64,000 bases of DNA from Hyphomicrobiales bacterium (GTDB lineage Bacteria; Pseudomonadota; Alphaproteobacteria; Rhizobiales; Rhizobiaceae): NCBI GenBank assembly GCA_017305925.1, contig JAFKJW010000185.1, positions 27,543-91,542 on the forward strand, given 5' to 3'. The position numbers and the translations under genes are program-made. The notes beneath the pieces are model-generated. The model did not search any database and had not been told where the DNA came from. It worked only from the letters and a program-made list of their open reading frames with translations. Positions 17,614 to 26,351 of the stretch are shown one piece after another. Positions within the stretch are counted from its first letter, which is position 1. Each line of letters begins with the position of its first letter.

Positions 17614-18695
17614 TGCTGCTGGACAGGCTCGGCCGCGCCGCGCTCTTCGCGCTCGATCCGGAAACGGCGCATGGCCTCTCCATCCGGGCGCTGAAATGCG
17701 GCGGGCCGCTTGTCTCGCCGCCGCCGCCGCATCAGAGGCTGCGTGTCGGCGCCGCCGGCATCGATTTTCCCAACCCGCTCGGCATGGCCGCCGGCTACGA
17801 CAAGAATGCCGAGGTGCCGGACGCCCTGCTGCGGCTCGGCTTCGGCTTTACCGAGGCGGGGACGGTCACGCCGCTGCCGCAGGGCGGCAATCCCCGGCCG
17901 CGCATTTTCCGCCTGACGCGGGACGAGGCGGTCATCAACCGGCTCGGCTTCAACAATGACGGCCATGACGCCTGCGAGCGGCGGCTGTCGGCGCGCGCCG
18001 GGCGCGGCGGCATCGTCGGCGTCAATATCGGCGCGAACAAGGACAGCGGCGACCGCATCGCCGACTACGTTCTCGGCGTCCGGCGCTTCTCGAAATTCGC
18101 GACCTACCTGACCGTCAACATCTCCTCGCCCAACACGCCCGGCCTGCGCGCCATGCAGGCCCGGGAAAGCCTTGCCGAGCTTCTCTCCCGCACGACCGAG
18201 GCGCGCGCCGCCCTGCCTGCCGCGGAGCGGCGGCCGGTCTTCCTGAAAATCGCTCCCGACCTCTCCGAGAACGAGATGGACGACATCGCCGCCGAGGCGC
18301 TCGACAAGCGGATCGACGGGCTGATCGTCTCCAACACGACGCTTTCCCGCAGCGGGTTGACCGATGCCGCCGCCTCGGAGACCGGAGGCCTGTCGGGCAA
18401 GCCGCTGTTCGAGCGCTCCACCGTGGTCCTTGCGAAGATGCGCAGGCGCATGGGGCCGGACGTGGCGATCGTCGGCGCCGGCGGCGTCTGCTCGCCAGAG
18501 ACGGCGCGGGAGAAGATCCGGGCCGGCGCCGATCTCGTACAGCTCTATACCGGCATGATCTACGGCGGACCCGGCCTGCCGGCGCGCATCCTGCGCGGAC
18601 TCGCCGTCCTCGTGGAGCGGGAGGGGGCAGCCTCGGTCCGTGCGCTGCGCGACAGCCGGCTCAGCGCGTGGGCGGACCGGCCGCTGCTTCCCTGA
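17613..18695 (+). CDS. pyrD: dihydroorotate dehydrogenase (quinone), class 2
   Basis: FMN enzyme at the inner membrane that oxidises dihydroorotate to orotate with quinone, fourth step of pyrimidine synthesis. 360 residues with the N-terminal membrane-associating extension of class 2 enzymes. Seen: NPLGMAAGYDKNAE, NRLGFNNDG, VNIGANKDS, the catalytic-Ser loop NISSPNTPGLR, IVSNTTLSR and the FMN phosphate loop VGAGGVCS. It starts at the ATG overlapping the DUF952 stop. Its last 35 bp overlap the 3' end of the convergent MATE gene. Confidence 0.96.
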   Translation: MLLDRLGRAALFALDPETAHGLSIRALKCGGPLVSPPPPHQRLRVGAAGIDFPNPLGMAAGYDKNAEVPDALLRLGFGFTEAGTVTPLPQGGNPRPRIFRLTRDEAVINRLGFNNDGHDACERRLSARAGRGGIVGVNIGANKDSGDRIADYVLGVRRFSKFATYLTVNISSPNTPGLRAMQARESLAELLSRTTEARAALPAAERRPVFLKIAPDLSENEMDDIAAEALDKRIDGLIVSNTTLSRSGLTDAAASETGGLSGKPLFERSTVVLAKMRRRMGPDVAIVGAGGVCSPETAREKIRAGADLVQLYTGMIYGGPGLPARILRGLAVLVEREGAASVRALRDSRLSAWADRPLLP

Positions 18696-20019
18696 AGCTC
18701 TGGCGCGTGCGGGCCGGCAGGATGTAGAGCAGGCTCAGGCTGCGCGCCGCCAGGAAGACATGCAGCGACGCCCACAGGCCGCTGTTTCCGAAGGCTGGAG
18801 CCAGCACGAGGAGCGCGCCCCAGAAAAGGGCCAGCGAGAGCAGCATCATGTTGCGCAGATCCCGCGACCACATCGCCCCGATGAACACGCCGTCGAGCTC
18901 GAAGGCGAGCACGGCCGTGAGAGCCGTGAAGGCCGCCCAGGGAAGAAAGGCCCGCGCCGCCGTCCGCACGTCGGCCGCGCTGGTGATCAGGTCGATGAGA
19001 GCACCGCCCCATACGAGAAGAAAGACGGTGGCGACGCCGGCGAGCACGAAGCCCCACAACGCACAAAGCCGCACCGCCGCGCGGAAGGCCGGCGCATAGC
19101 GGGCGCCGAGCGCCCGCCCGGCAAGCTGCTCCGCCGCGGCCGCAAAGCCGTCGAGAAAGAAGGCCGCGGCCATGAAGAAATTCATCAGCACGGCATTCGC
19201 CGCCAGCGTGACCGTGCCGAACTGCGCGCCCTGGCGGGCAAAAAGCGCGAAGGCGGCCAGCAGCGAGAACGAGCGGATCATGATGTCGCGGTTGAGCGAC
19301 AGCATGCGCAGGAATGCCGAAGCATGGAAGATTCGCTCCCGCGGCAGACGCGGCACGGCGCGAAACCGCCGCAGCAAGATCCCCATGCCGAGCAGCATCG
19401 CCAGCAACTCGCCGCCGACGGTGCCCATCGCGACGCCTTCCACGCCCCAGCCGAGCTCGAGGCCGAGCAGGATCGACAACACGACATTGACGCTGTTGAG
19501 CACGATCTGGAGGAGCAGCGCCAGCCTGCCCTCCCCACGGCCAAGGACGTAGCCGAGAATCACGTAGTTGACGAGCGCGAACGGCGCGCCCAGCATGCGG
19601 GTGCGCACATAGGCGTCTAGCGCGGCGTCGACGCGCGGCTCGGCGTCGATGAACCAGATGCCCGCCCCCGATATCAGCGGGGCCAGGACGGCCAGCAAGA
19701 GGCCGGCGGCCAGCGCCAGCAGGAAGGCACGCCAGAAGACCGCCTGCTGTTCCGGCCCGTCGTCCCGGCCGAAGGCATGCGCGACCAGCCCCGTCGTGCT
19801 CGCCCGCAGGAAGTTCAGCGTAGTGAACACGACGTCGAAGACGAGCGTTCCGGCGGCCAGCCCGCCGAGCAGCGCCGCATCGCCGAACTGCCCGATCACG
19901 GCGGTGTCCACGAGCCCAAGCAGCGGCGTCGTCAAATAGGCAAGCGTCATCGGAACGGCGATCGAAAGGACGACGCGGTTGGTGACGGCGAAGGGCCGCG
20001 TTTCGGCGTACCGGTCCAT
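18661..20019 (-). CDS. MATE-family multidrug/toxin efflux transporter (DinF-like)
   Basis: Cation- or proton-driven exporter of 452 residues with twelve hydrophobic helices in two six-helix halves. The N-terminus MTLAYLTTPLLGLVDTAVIG and the first-half GQFGDAALLGGLAAG are characteristic of the DinF branch. Half two begins near LNRDIMIRSFSLLAAFALFA. The ATG at 20019 has GGAGG-like sequence ahead (TTCCTCCCAGC on the plus strand). The 3' end runs 35 bp into pyrD on the other strand. Substrate unknown. Confidence 0.9.
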   Translation of the reverse strand: MDRYAETRPFAVTNRVVLSIAVPMTLAYLTTPLLGLVDTAVIGQFGDAALLGGLAAGTLVFDVVFTTLNFLRASTTGLVAHAFGRDDGPEQQAVFWRAFLLALAAGLLLAVLAPLISGAGIWFIDAEPRVDAALDAYVRTRMLGAPFALVNYVILGYVLGRGEGRLALLLQIVLNSVNVVLSILLGLELGWGVEGVAMGTVGGELLAMLLGMGILLRRFRAVPRLPRERIFHASAFLRMLSLNRDIMIRSFSLLAAFALFARQGAQFGTVTLAANAVLMNFFMAAAFFLDGFAAAAEQLAGRALGARYAPAFRAAVRLCALWGFVLAGVATVFLLVWGGALIDLITSAADVRTAARAFLPWAAFTALTAVLAFELDGVFIGAMWSRDLRNMMLLSLALFWGALLVLAPAFGNSGLWASLHVFLAARSLSLLYILPARTRQSFREAAAGPPTR

Positions 20020-20048
20020 GCTGGGAGGAACCTTCGGGAATGCGCCGG

Positions 20049-20312
20049 TCAGTTGCGGTAGCGCGCGATCCGCATGAGCAGGAAGATCGGCACGACGATC
20101 GCCGCGCCCAGCAGCATGTATCCGAAGAACCGGTCCAAAGTGGCAAAGCCCATGCGCCACACGCGCTCCACCGCAGTGCGCACGCCGTCGATCACGTCGA
20201 GCGGCGTCCAGCCGAAAGCGCTCATCACGAGGCCGACCAGAAACGAGATGACGATCAGCTTGATCACCACCCGAAGCGGCGAATCGCCGAGGAAACGCGT
20301 CAAGGCCTGCAT
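20049..20312 (-). CDS. small membrane protein (DUF6460-like)
   Basis: 87 residues with two predicted membrane helices, VVIKLIVISFLVGLVMSAFG and LLGAAIVVPIFLLM, separated by an amphipathic stretch (DVIDGVRTAVERVWRMGF). It resembles the DUF6460 family of Hyphomicrobiales, as far as I can recall, with no known function. It is 29 bp upstream of the MATE gene in the same direction, so co-transcription is likely. Confidence 0.75.
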   Translation of the reverse strand: MQALTRFLGDSPLRVVIKLIVISFLVGLVMSAFGWTPLDVIDGVRTAVERVWRMGFATLDRFFGYMLLGAAIVVPIFLLMRIARYRN

Positions 20313-20442
20313 CGATGCACCCCTCGTCAGAGACCGTCCTGCACATAGAAGAGGAGCGCGGCGCCTTCAAGGCGGTCGGCCCGGTTTGCGGGCAGCTTTG
20401 CGATTGCCGGGCAGCCCGCCCCGTGCTAACCACCGGGCTCGC

Positions 20443-20516
20443 GCGGGTATGATGTAATGGCAGCCTGTCAGCTTCCCAAGCTGAACGCGCGGGTTCGATT
20501 CCCGCTACCCGCTCCA
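20443..20516 (+). tRNA. tRNA-Gly (anticodon CCC)
   Basis: Complete cloverleaf, 74 nt including CCA. The acceptor stem pairs GCGGGUA with UACCCGC, the anticodon stem is UCAGC/GCUGA with loop UUCCCAA, and the T-arm holds GGUUCGAUUCC. It reads GGG. It marks the passage from housekeeping genes to the accessory catabolic region; no copy of its 3' end was found downstream. Confidence 0.95.
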
Positions 20517-20672
20517 CCTTGCTTGGCAAGACTTTGCGGCTGATCCGCTCGGTTCCCACAAATAGCAGTTTGCAGGGGTTTTACGGACTCCGTTCGGGTG
20601 TTGTTTCGGCGCGTTCTTTCCGAGACCGCGCTCCGCCCGCCGGCAAGACGGAACAAATTGTGAGCAAATGCC

Positions 20673-21401
20673 TTAGGCAGCGACATTGCCCAGATAGGCG
20701 CTGATGACGGCCTCGTCGTTTGCGAGCTTGCTGCCGGGCCCTTCGAGCACGATGCGGCCGGCTTCCAGCACATAGCCGTAGTCCGCGAATTTCAGCGCGA
20801 CCTTGCTGTTCTGCTCCACCAGCAGGATGGTGACGCCTTCGCGGTTCAGACGCTGAACGATGTTCATGACCTCGCGGATCATCTGCGGCGCCAGCCCCAT
20901 CGACGGCTCGTCGAGCAGCAGCACCTTGGGGCCTGCCATGAGAGCCCTGCCGATCGCCAGCATCTGCTGCTCGCCGCCGGAGAGGTTGCGCGCATCGCCA
21001 TGCTGCCGGCGCGCCAAAATCGGAAAGATCTCGAAGACATGCTCCATGCGGCGGCGCCGCTCGGTGTCGTCCCGCAGCGTGAAGGAGCCCAGGTCGAGGT
21101 TTTCCCGGATCGTCATCTCGCCGAAGATTCGGCGCCCCTCCGGCACATGGACGAGGCCCTTGTGCGGCAGGCGGTGCGCCGCGATCCTGGTGATGTCCTC
21201 ACCGAGGAAACGCACGGTGCCCGAGGCGGCCGGCACGAGGCCCGAGAGCGTCCGCAGCGTGGTACTCTTGCCGGCACCATTCGCCCCGAGAAGCGCCACC
21301 ACCTGTCCCCGTTTGACCGAAAGGCTGACGCCGTGGAGGGCCTGGACGCTGCCGTAGCGCGTGACGATCTGGTCGGCGGAGAGGACGATTTCGGTGTCCA
21401 T
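20673..21401 (-). CDS. livF: branched-chain amino acid-type ABC transporter ATP-binding protein LivF
   Basis: Second ATPase of a high-affinity Liv-type (HAAT) importer, 242 residues. Walker A is GANGAGKSTT, the signature is LSGGEQQML, Walker B is VLLLDEPSMGLAP and the H-loop region is ILLVEQNS. It is the last gene of the livK-livH-livM-livG-livF operon, 2 bp after livG. The cargo may be an amino acid or an unrelated small organic acid, since HAAT systems in Rhizobiales import many compounds; the catabolic genes beside it probably use that cargo. Confidence 0.93.
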   Translation of the reverse strand: MDTEIVLSADQIVTRYGSVQALHGVSLSVKRGQVVALLGANGAGKSTTLRTLSGLVPAASGTVRFLGEDITRIAAHRLPHKGLVHVPEGRRIFGEMTIRENLDLGSFTLRDDTERRRRMEHVFEIFPILARRQHGDARNLSGGEQQMLAIGRALMAGPKVLLLDEPSMGLAPQMIREVMNIVQRLNREGVTILLVEQNSKVALKFADYGYVLEAGRIVLEGPGSKLANDEAVISAYLGNVAA

Positions 21402-21403
21402 CC

Positions 21404-22168
21404 CTACTCCTCCGTACCGAGATATGCCTCGATGACCTTCGGGTCGGCGCGAACCTCCGCCGGTGAGCCGTCGGCGATCTTCTGGCCGTGATCGAACACC
21501 ACGATCTTCTCGGAAACCTGCATGACGAGCCCCATGTCGTGCTCGATCAGCAGCACGGTGATCCCGGTCTCGTCGCGAATCCGGCGTATCAGTCGCACCA
21601 GGTCGAGCTTCTCCTTCTCGTTCAGACCGGCCGCGGGTTCGTCCAGCAGAATGATCTCAGGAATGGAGGCCAGAGCGCGGGCCAGCTCCAGCCGCCGCTG
21701 GTCTCCATAAGGCAGGCCGCCGGCGAGACGGGGCGCATGCCTGCCTATGCCGACGAAATCGAGCCAGTGCATTCCTACCGACCGGATCTGTTCCTCCTCG
21801 CGGCGCTGAGACGGCAGATGCAGGATCGCGGACACGATGCCGCGACGGGTGCGGCAGTGCTGTCCCGACATCACGTTCTCCAGCACCGACATCTCCTTGA
21901 ACAGCCGGATATTCTGGAAGGTCCTGGCCAGTCCGAGCGCGGTGATGCGATGCGGAGGCAAGCCGCCAATGAGCCGCCCGGCCAGCGTGATCGATCCGCT
22001 TTTCGGCTTGTAGAAGCCGGTCAGGCAGTTGAACAGCGAAGTCTTGCCGGCGCCGTTCGGCCCGATCAGGCTGTTGATCGCGCCCTTTTCCACGGAGAAG
22101 GAAATGTTCTGGAGAACCTTCAGCCCTCCGAAGCTCAGATGCAGATCCCTGACCTCCAGCAGCGCCAT
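21404..22168 (-). CDS. livG: branched-chain amino acid-type ABC transporter ATP-binding protein LivG
   Basis: First ATPase of the Liv-type importer, 254 residues. Walker A is GPNGAGKTSL and Walker B is IILLDEPAAGLNEKE. The signature region reads AGGLPYGDQRRLELARAL, where the usual LSxGQ is replaced by LPYGDQ as is normal for LivG. The D-loop and H-loop (LLIEHDMGLVM) are intact. It lies 2 bp after livM and 2 bp before livF, so the three are one translation unit. Confidence 0.94.
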   Translation of the reverse strand: MALLEVRDLHLSFGGLKVLQNISFSVEKGAINSLIGPNGAGKTSLFNCLTGFYKPKSGSITLAGRLIGGLPPHRITALGLARTFQNIRLFKEMSVLENVMSGQHCRTRRGIVSAILHLPSQRREEEQIRSVGMHWLDFVGIGRHAPRLAGGLPYGDQRRLELARALASIPEIILLDEPAAGLNEKEKLDLVRLIRRIRDETGITVLLIEHDMGLVMQVSEKIVVFDHGQKIADGSPAEVRADPKVIEAYLGTEE

Positions 22169-22170
22169 GG

Positions 22171-23130
22171 TCAGACCCGCTTGTCAGGCCACAGGCCGCT
22201 CGGTCTGAACAGCATGATCGCAAGCAGCGCGACCGCCGTCACCAGGGGGCGATAGGTGCCGGCGCCGCGCAGGACCTCGGGAAGCAGCGCGACCAAAACA
22301 GCGCCGAGGATCACTCCCGGGATCCGGCCCATTCCGCCGAGGACCACGCCGAGCAGGATGATGAGCGATTGGGCGAAGGTGAAGCTCTCCGGAGAGATGG
22401 CGGTCATCTTGGCTGCATAAAGACAGCCGGCGACAGAGGCTATCACCGCTCCCATCATATAGGCCTGAAGCTTGACCGAAACCCGGTTGATGCCGATGCC
22501 GGCGGCGGCGTCCTCGTCATAGCGCACATAGAGCCAGGCCCTGCCGATGCGTGAGCGTTCCACGCTCAGGCACACGAAGATGGTGATGAGCGCAAGCACC
22601 AGAAAGGCGTAGTAGAAGTGCTGCACCTGAAACAGCCTGAACCCGAACAGGACCGGCCGCTCTATCCCGACGAGGCCGCTCGCCCCGCCGGTGATGTCGA
22701 GATTGCGCGCGATGATGCGCACGATCTCGCCGAAGCCCAGCGTCACGATCGCCAGATAGTCGCTGCGAAGCCGCAAGGTCGGGGTGCCGATGATGATGCC
22801 GGCGATGCAGGCCGCGACCATGGCCACCGGGATGGTGAGCCAGAAGTTGAAGCCGAACTCCGCCGTCAGGATGCCGGTCGTATAGGCGCCGACCGCGAAG
22901 AAGGCGGCATAGCCGAGATCGAGCAGGCCGGCATAGCCGACGACGATGTTGAGGCCGAGGCACAGCACCACGTAGAGCAGCGCCGTCGTTGCGACTTCGG
23001 TCACGTAGGCGTTGGAGACTTGCGGAAGCGCCAGGGTGCAGATCAGCGCCACCACGCCGAGCGCGACGACGGAGCGACTCATCACGGCCGGCGGCGGCAG
23101 GGCGGGTGCGGCTTTCGCTTCGTCCGACAT
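22171..23130 (-). CDS. livM: branched-chain amino acid-type ABC transporter permease LivM
   Basis: Inner-membrane permease of the Liv-type importer, 319 residues with about eight to ten helices. The characteristic stretch GYAGLLDLGYAAFFAVGAYT and the later GRAWLYVRYDEDAAAGIGIN loop (the LivM EAA-like contact to the ATPases) are present. The C-terminus MLFRPSGLWPDKRV is typical. Its ATG overlaps the livH stop by one base (TGATG). The frame stays open far upstream over livH, but that part is not LivM. Confidence 0.94.
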   Translation of the reverse strand: MSDEAKAAPALPPPAVMSRSVVALGVVALICTLALPQVSNAYVTEVATTALLYVVLCLGLNIVVGYAGLLDLGYAAFFAVGAYTTGILTAEFGFNFWLTIPVAMVAACIAGIIIGTPTLRLRSDYLAIVTLGFGEIVRIIARNLDITGGASGLVGIERPVLFGFRLFQVQHFYYAFLVLALITIFVCLSVERSRIGRAWLYVRYDEDAAAGIGINRVSVKLQAYMMGAVIASVAGCLYAAKMTAISPESFTFAQSLIILLGVVLGGMGRIPGVILGAVLVALLPEVLRGAGTYRPLVTAVALLAIMLFRPSGLWPDKRV

Positions 23131-24041
23131 CAGACGCGCTCCACGACCGAGCGACCGAGGATCCCGGTCGGCTTGAACACGAGGAACAGGATCAACGCGC
23201 CGAAGACGAAGACGTCGCGCCATTCCGAGCCGACGAACGGCAGAGAGGAGCCGAACGATTCCAGCAGGCCGAGCAACAGGCCCCCCAGCATGGCCCCGGG
23301 CACGGAACCGATGCCGCCGATCACCGCTGCGGTGAAGGCCTTCAGGCCCATGATGAATCCCATGAAGAAATGCACGCTTCCGTAATAGGCGCCTGCCATC
23401 ACCCCTCCCCCGGCGGCAAGCGCCGAGCCCATGAAGAACGTCAGTGCGATCACCCGGTCGACGTCGATGCCCATGAGGCGGCTCGCTCCCATGTCGATCG
23501 ACACGGCGCGCATGGCCTTGCCGTACATGGTGCGCGATATGAAGGTCTGCATGCCGCCCATCAGGATCAGGGCGGATGCGACGAGGATCATCTGCGTATA
23601 GGTGATGTGGACGGCGGAGATGTCGATGCCGGAATATCCCAGATCCGTGTTGAACGCGAAGTGCCGTCCTCCCGTGAGCGCGAGTGCGCCGCCATTCAGC
23701 ACCATGGAGGCGCCCAAGGCGGTGATGAGGATGGACAGACGCGGTGCATTGCGCACCGGCCGGTAGGCGAAGCGCTCGATGATCACGCCGAGCAGCCCCA
23801 CCACCAGCATTGAAGCCAGCAGGGCGCAGACGACGGCAAGCCAGCCATTGCCCAACCACACGCCAACCGCGGAGAAAACGACGAGCCCGACGAATGCGCC
23901 GGTCATGTAGATGTCGCCATGGGCGAAATTCAGCAGCTTGATGACGCCGAAGACCATGCTGTAGCCGAGCGCGATCAGGGCGTAGAACGACCCCACGATA
24001 AGACCGTTGGCAAGTTGCTGGACGACGAGATCGAACGTCAT
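23130..24041 (-). CDS. livH: branched-chain amino acid-type ABC transporter permease LivH
   Basis: Second permease of the Liv-type importer, 303 residues. Typical start QQLANGLIVGSFYALIALGY and FGVIKLLNFAHGDIYMTGAF, and the ATPase-contact loop SRTMYGKAMRAVSIDMGASR with MGIDVDRVIALTF. Ends in the family's GxxG-rich last helices (GGIGSVPGAMLGGLLLGLLE). It follows livK by 121 bp, which contain a strong stem-loop that may lower readthrough, as often seen between a binding protein and its membrane genes. Confidence 0.94.
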   Translation of the reverse strand: MTFDLVVQQLANGLIVGSFYALIALGYSMVFGVIKLLNFAHGDIYMTGAFVGLVVFSAVGVWLGNGWLAVVCALLASMLVVGLLGVIIERFAYRPVRNAPRLSILITALGASMVLNGGALALTGGRHFAFNTDLGYSGIDISAVHITYTQMILVASALILMGGMQTFISRTMYGKAMRAVSIDMGASRLMGIDVDRVIALTFFMGSALAAGGGVMAGAYYGSVHFFMGFIMGLKAFTAAVIGGIGSVPGAMLGGLLLGLLESFGSSLPFVGSEWRDVFVFGALILFLVFKPTGILGRSVVERV

Positions 24042-24118
24042 GGGGAATCCCCGGTCAGCGGGATTGAACCTGCGGCGGACGCCCGTGTCATCGCGAACGA
24101 AGGCCGGGCTCGAATGAC

Positions 24119-24149
24119 GCGAGGGGCGGCTCCGTCATCCGCCCCTCGC
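24119..24149 (-). other. stem-loop between livK and livH
   Basis: Perfect 11-bp inverted repeat with arms GCGAGGGGCGG and CCGCCCCTCGC and a 9-nt loop, within the livK-livH gap. There is no U-run after it, so it is more likely an mRNA-stabilising or partly attenuating hairpin than a full terminator. It would let the binding protein be made in excess over the membrane complex. Confidence 0.6.
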
Positions 24150-24162
24150 ACATCCGTCATCG

Positions 24163-25272
24163 CTACTCCGCAGCGACCCACTTGCCATCCTTGGCCACGA
24201 CCGGGCGGAAGTTGGACGTCTGAAGCGTGTGCTTGTCGGTGAATCTGATCTCGCCGGCCAGACCCTTGTAGTCGCTTGCCGCCAGCGCTTCAATGATCGC
24301 CTTGGCATCGGTCGACTTCGCCCGCCCGATCGCGTCGAGGATCAGGTTGCCGGCATCGTGGGAAAGAGCGGCATAGGCACCGGCGTCACGTCCGTAGGCG
24401 GCCTTGTACTTCTCCTTGAAGTCCGCCGCGCCCGACAAAAGATCGACCGTGGGCGGCGACAGCAGGTAGACGCCCTCGCCCGCCGAGCCCGCGATCTGCA
24501 GGTATTCGGGCGAGTTGTTGCCGTCGCCCAGCACGATGCCGCCCTGGAAGCCGGCCTGGCGCAACTGCTTGGTCAGCAGGGCGCCGCCGGCGTGATAGGC
24601 GGTCCAAAAAACGGCATCCGCACCACTCGACTTGACCTTGGTCACCACAGCCGAATAGTCCTGCTCGCCGGCGGTCGTGGTTTCCTTGTCGACGACCTCG
24701 CCGCCCTCCTTCGGAAAAGCCTCCGCGGTGAGCTTGGCCAGGTCCGACGAATAGGCGTCGCCCTCGTCTATGATGGCGATCTTCTTGTAGCCGTTCTTCT
24801 TGAACAGCCCGACCGCCGTCACCGCCTGCATGTCGCCGGTCGAGTTCGTCATGAACGCATTGCCGGGATTGCTGTCCACCAGCTTGGTCGAGTTCGCGCT
24901 GATGATGACGAAGGGTATCCCGGCATCGCCGTAGATCTTGAGCGTCGGCAGCACGGCGCCCGAGCAATAGCCTCCAAGCACGGCGGTGACGCCTTCCGAC
25001 ACCAGCTTGCTGGCGGCCGTCACACCCTGCTGCGGGTCGCAGGCATCGTCCGCGGTCACGGTGGTGATCTTGTCGCCGTTCACGCCGCCATTGGCGTTGG
25101 CGGCATCGATCGCCATCTTCACCGCGTTCTCCAAGTCCTGGCCCTCGCTGGCGAGCTGGCCGGTCATGGGCGCGACGATGCCGAGCTTGATGTCGGCGGC
25201 GGCCGCCAAGGACGTCATGGCAAGGCTGGCAAGCGCCGTCGCGCAAGCAAGCTTCCTGAATGATGCAACCAT
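24163..25272 (-). CDS. livK: Liv-type ABC transporter substrate-binding protein
   Basis: Periplasmic binding protein of the leucine/isoleucine/valine-binding family, 369 residues. The signal peptide is MVASFRKLACATALASLAMT with a cut after SLAAAA. Mature part starts IKLGIVAPMTGQLASEGQD; later parts include VLGGYCSGAVLPT, TEAFPKEGGEVV and FWTAYHAGGALL. A Cys pair (DACDPQQG and GGYCSG) probably forms a disulfide. The ATG at 25272 is preferred over 25284 because GGAGG sits five bases ahead. First gene of the operon; the AT-rich region at 25381-25440 is its probable control region. Ligand unknown. Confidence 0.93.
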   Translation of the reverse strand: MVASFRKLACATALASLAMTSLAAAADIKLGIVAPMTGQLASEGQDLENAVKMAIDAANANGGVNGDKITTVTADDACDPQQGVTAASKLVSEGVTAVLGGYCSGAVLPTLKIYGDAGIPFVIISANSTKLVDSNPGNAFMTNSTGDMQAVTAVGLFKKNGYKKIAIIDEGDAYSSDLAKLTAEAFPKEGGEVVDKETTTAGEQDYSAVVTKVKSSGADAVFWTAYHAGGALLTKQLRQAGFQGGIVLGDGNNSPEYLQIAGSAGEGVYLLSPPTVDLLSGAADFKEKYKAAYGRDAGAYAALSHDAGNLILDAIGRAKSTDAKAIIEALAASDYKGLAGEIRFTDKHTLQTSNFRPVVAKDGKWVAAE

Positions 25273-25380
25273 AAAAACCTCCATTCTTCCCCTGTTGAGC
25301 AGCCGGCATGTCCGACCGCGGTTTCGTTTGTCTCCCGGGATGACCGCCTCTCCCGCTCAGGTGCTCCCTCGGCTCCAGAA

Positions 25381-25440
25381 CCTGATACAGAATCCTATTA
25401 TTTAATACGATCTCTATTAGATTTTATACAATACGTCAAT
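25381..25440. promoter_or_regulatory. AT-rich control region upstream of livK
   Basis: About 60 bp far more AT-rich than its surroundings, 110-170 bp before the livK start. It contains AATACGAT and TATACAATACG, both similar to half-sites of FadR-type GntR operators, and on the minus strand ATCGTATTAA, close to the ATCGTATAA arm repeated at 42.4 kb. No full dyad is evident. The rest of the 25273-25500 gap shows nothing else. Confidence 0.35.
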
Positions 25441-25500
25441 GTAACCCTGCGTCGCGGCAACCATCGCCGGTACTTCGATCCCAGCCCGGTCGGGCCAACC

Positions 25501-26118
25501 TTACCTGGCATAGGCACCCCGGTAGCGTCCCTCGCGTATGCTTTGCATGATGTCGGCCTCGCGCGCCTCCTGCGCCTTGACCGCAGCCAGCAGCCCGGTC
25601 GCGCCCTCCATCGGAAAGGCCACGATGCCATCCTCGTCGCCGACCACGATATCGCCGGGATGAACCACCATCCCGCCCACGCAGACCGGGACATTGATTG
25701 CGCCGGGGCCGTCCTTGTAGGGTCCAAGATGAATGGCCGACCGGGCGAAGCAGGGGAAAGCCATCTTTCCGATCGCGGCCGAGTCACGAATGGCGCCGTC
25801 GATGACCATGCCGGCCGCGCCGCGGGATGCCGCGACGCTGGTCATGATCTCGCCGATCAAGGCGCGGCCCTCGTAGCCGCCACCGTCGACCACGACGACG
25901 TCGCCCGGGGTGATCAGGTCGAGCGCGCGATGGATGAACTGGTTGTCGCCTGCGCGCGTCCTGACGGTCAGCGCCCTGCCGGCCATCACACCCCCGCATT
26001 TGTGGAAAGGGCGCAGCCCGACCGCGCCGGGCACACGCTCGAGGTTGTCGCTGATCAACGGCGTTGCGAAGGCGCGAAAGGCTTCGATCAGTTCGCTCGC
26101 TCGCGCCGCGTCGGTCAT
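25501..26118 (-). CDS. RraA-family aldolase/decarboxylase-like protein
   Basis: 205 residues, second RraA-family member of the window. Shows HKCGGVMAGRALTVRT, the metal/substrate core VDGGGYEGRALIGEIM and VIDGAIRDSAAIG, then VHPGDIVVGDEDGIVAFP, all typical of 4-carboxy-4-hydroxy-2-oxoadipate or HMG aldolases (class II, Mg2+/Mn2+) that also decarboxylate oxaloacetate. The ATG at 26118 has GGAGG ten bases ahead; the open frame further upstream is non-coding. It is divergent from the SDR gene, and both starts have the same 19-bp operator-like element about 30 bp ahead, so the two transcripts are co-regulated. It ends 228 bp before livK in the same direction. Confidence 0.85.
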   Translation of the reverse strand: MTDAARASELIEAFRAFATPLISDNLERVPGAVGLRPFHKCGGVMAGRALTVRTRAGDNQFIHRALDLITPGDVVVVDGGGYEGRALIGEIMTSVAASRGAAGMVIDGAIRDSAAIGKMAFPCFARSAIHLGPYKDGPGAINVPVCVGGMVVHPGDIVVGDEDGIVAFPMEGATGLLAAVKAQEAREADIMQSIREGRYRGAYAR

Positions 26119-26147
26119 TGCCCTGTTTCCTCCCTGTCCACCGTAAG

Positions 26148-26166
26148 TTATGAATATATTATCCAA
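26148..26166 (-). promoter_or_regulatory. 19-bp operator-like element, copy 1 (before RraA-family gene)
   Basis: Minus-strand sequence TTGGATAATATATTCATAA, 30 bp upstream of the RraA-family start. It matches the element at 26307-26325 at 17 of 19 positions and the one at 33522-33540 at 16 of 19. The core GGATA-N3-TATTC is a near-perfect dyad of the size bound by GntR/FCD repressors. Confidence 0.6.
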
Positions 26167-26306
26167 CCGTGCAAGCGCAAAAATCAGGAGCGGCGCTTCA
26201 AATTCCTGTGCGATGGGATTGCCGCGCGCCTTCAACGCCTTTTCCCAAGCTCTTCGGAGGATTGCGCCAAACGTCGGGTTGCGCATTCGCCGATCATCGC
26301 GCTATC

Positions 26307-26325
26307 TTGGATAACATATCCATAA
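26307..26325 (+). promoter_or_regulatory. 19-bp operator-like element, copy 2 (before SDR gene)
   Basis: TTGGATAACATATCCATAA, ending 26 bp before the GTG start of the SDR gene. This copy holds the perfect dyad TGGATA-ACA-TATCCA. Position over or just after a promoter suits repression. Together with copy 1 it places both divergent transcripts under one regulator. Confidence 0.62.
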
Positions 26326-26351
26326 TAGAAGCATGCTGAAAGGATTTCGAC

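Noticed and set aside
20443-20516. tRNA-Gly as the attachment site of an integrated element
   Set aside because: No integrase gene and no direct repeat of the tRNA 3' end found up to 54.3 kb; kept only as a boundary note.
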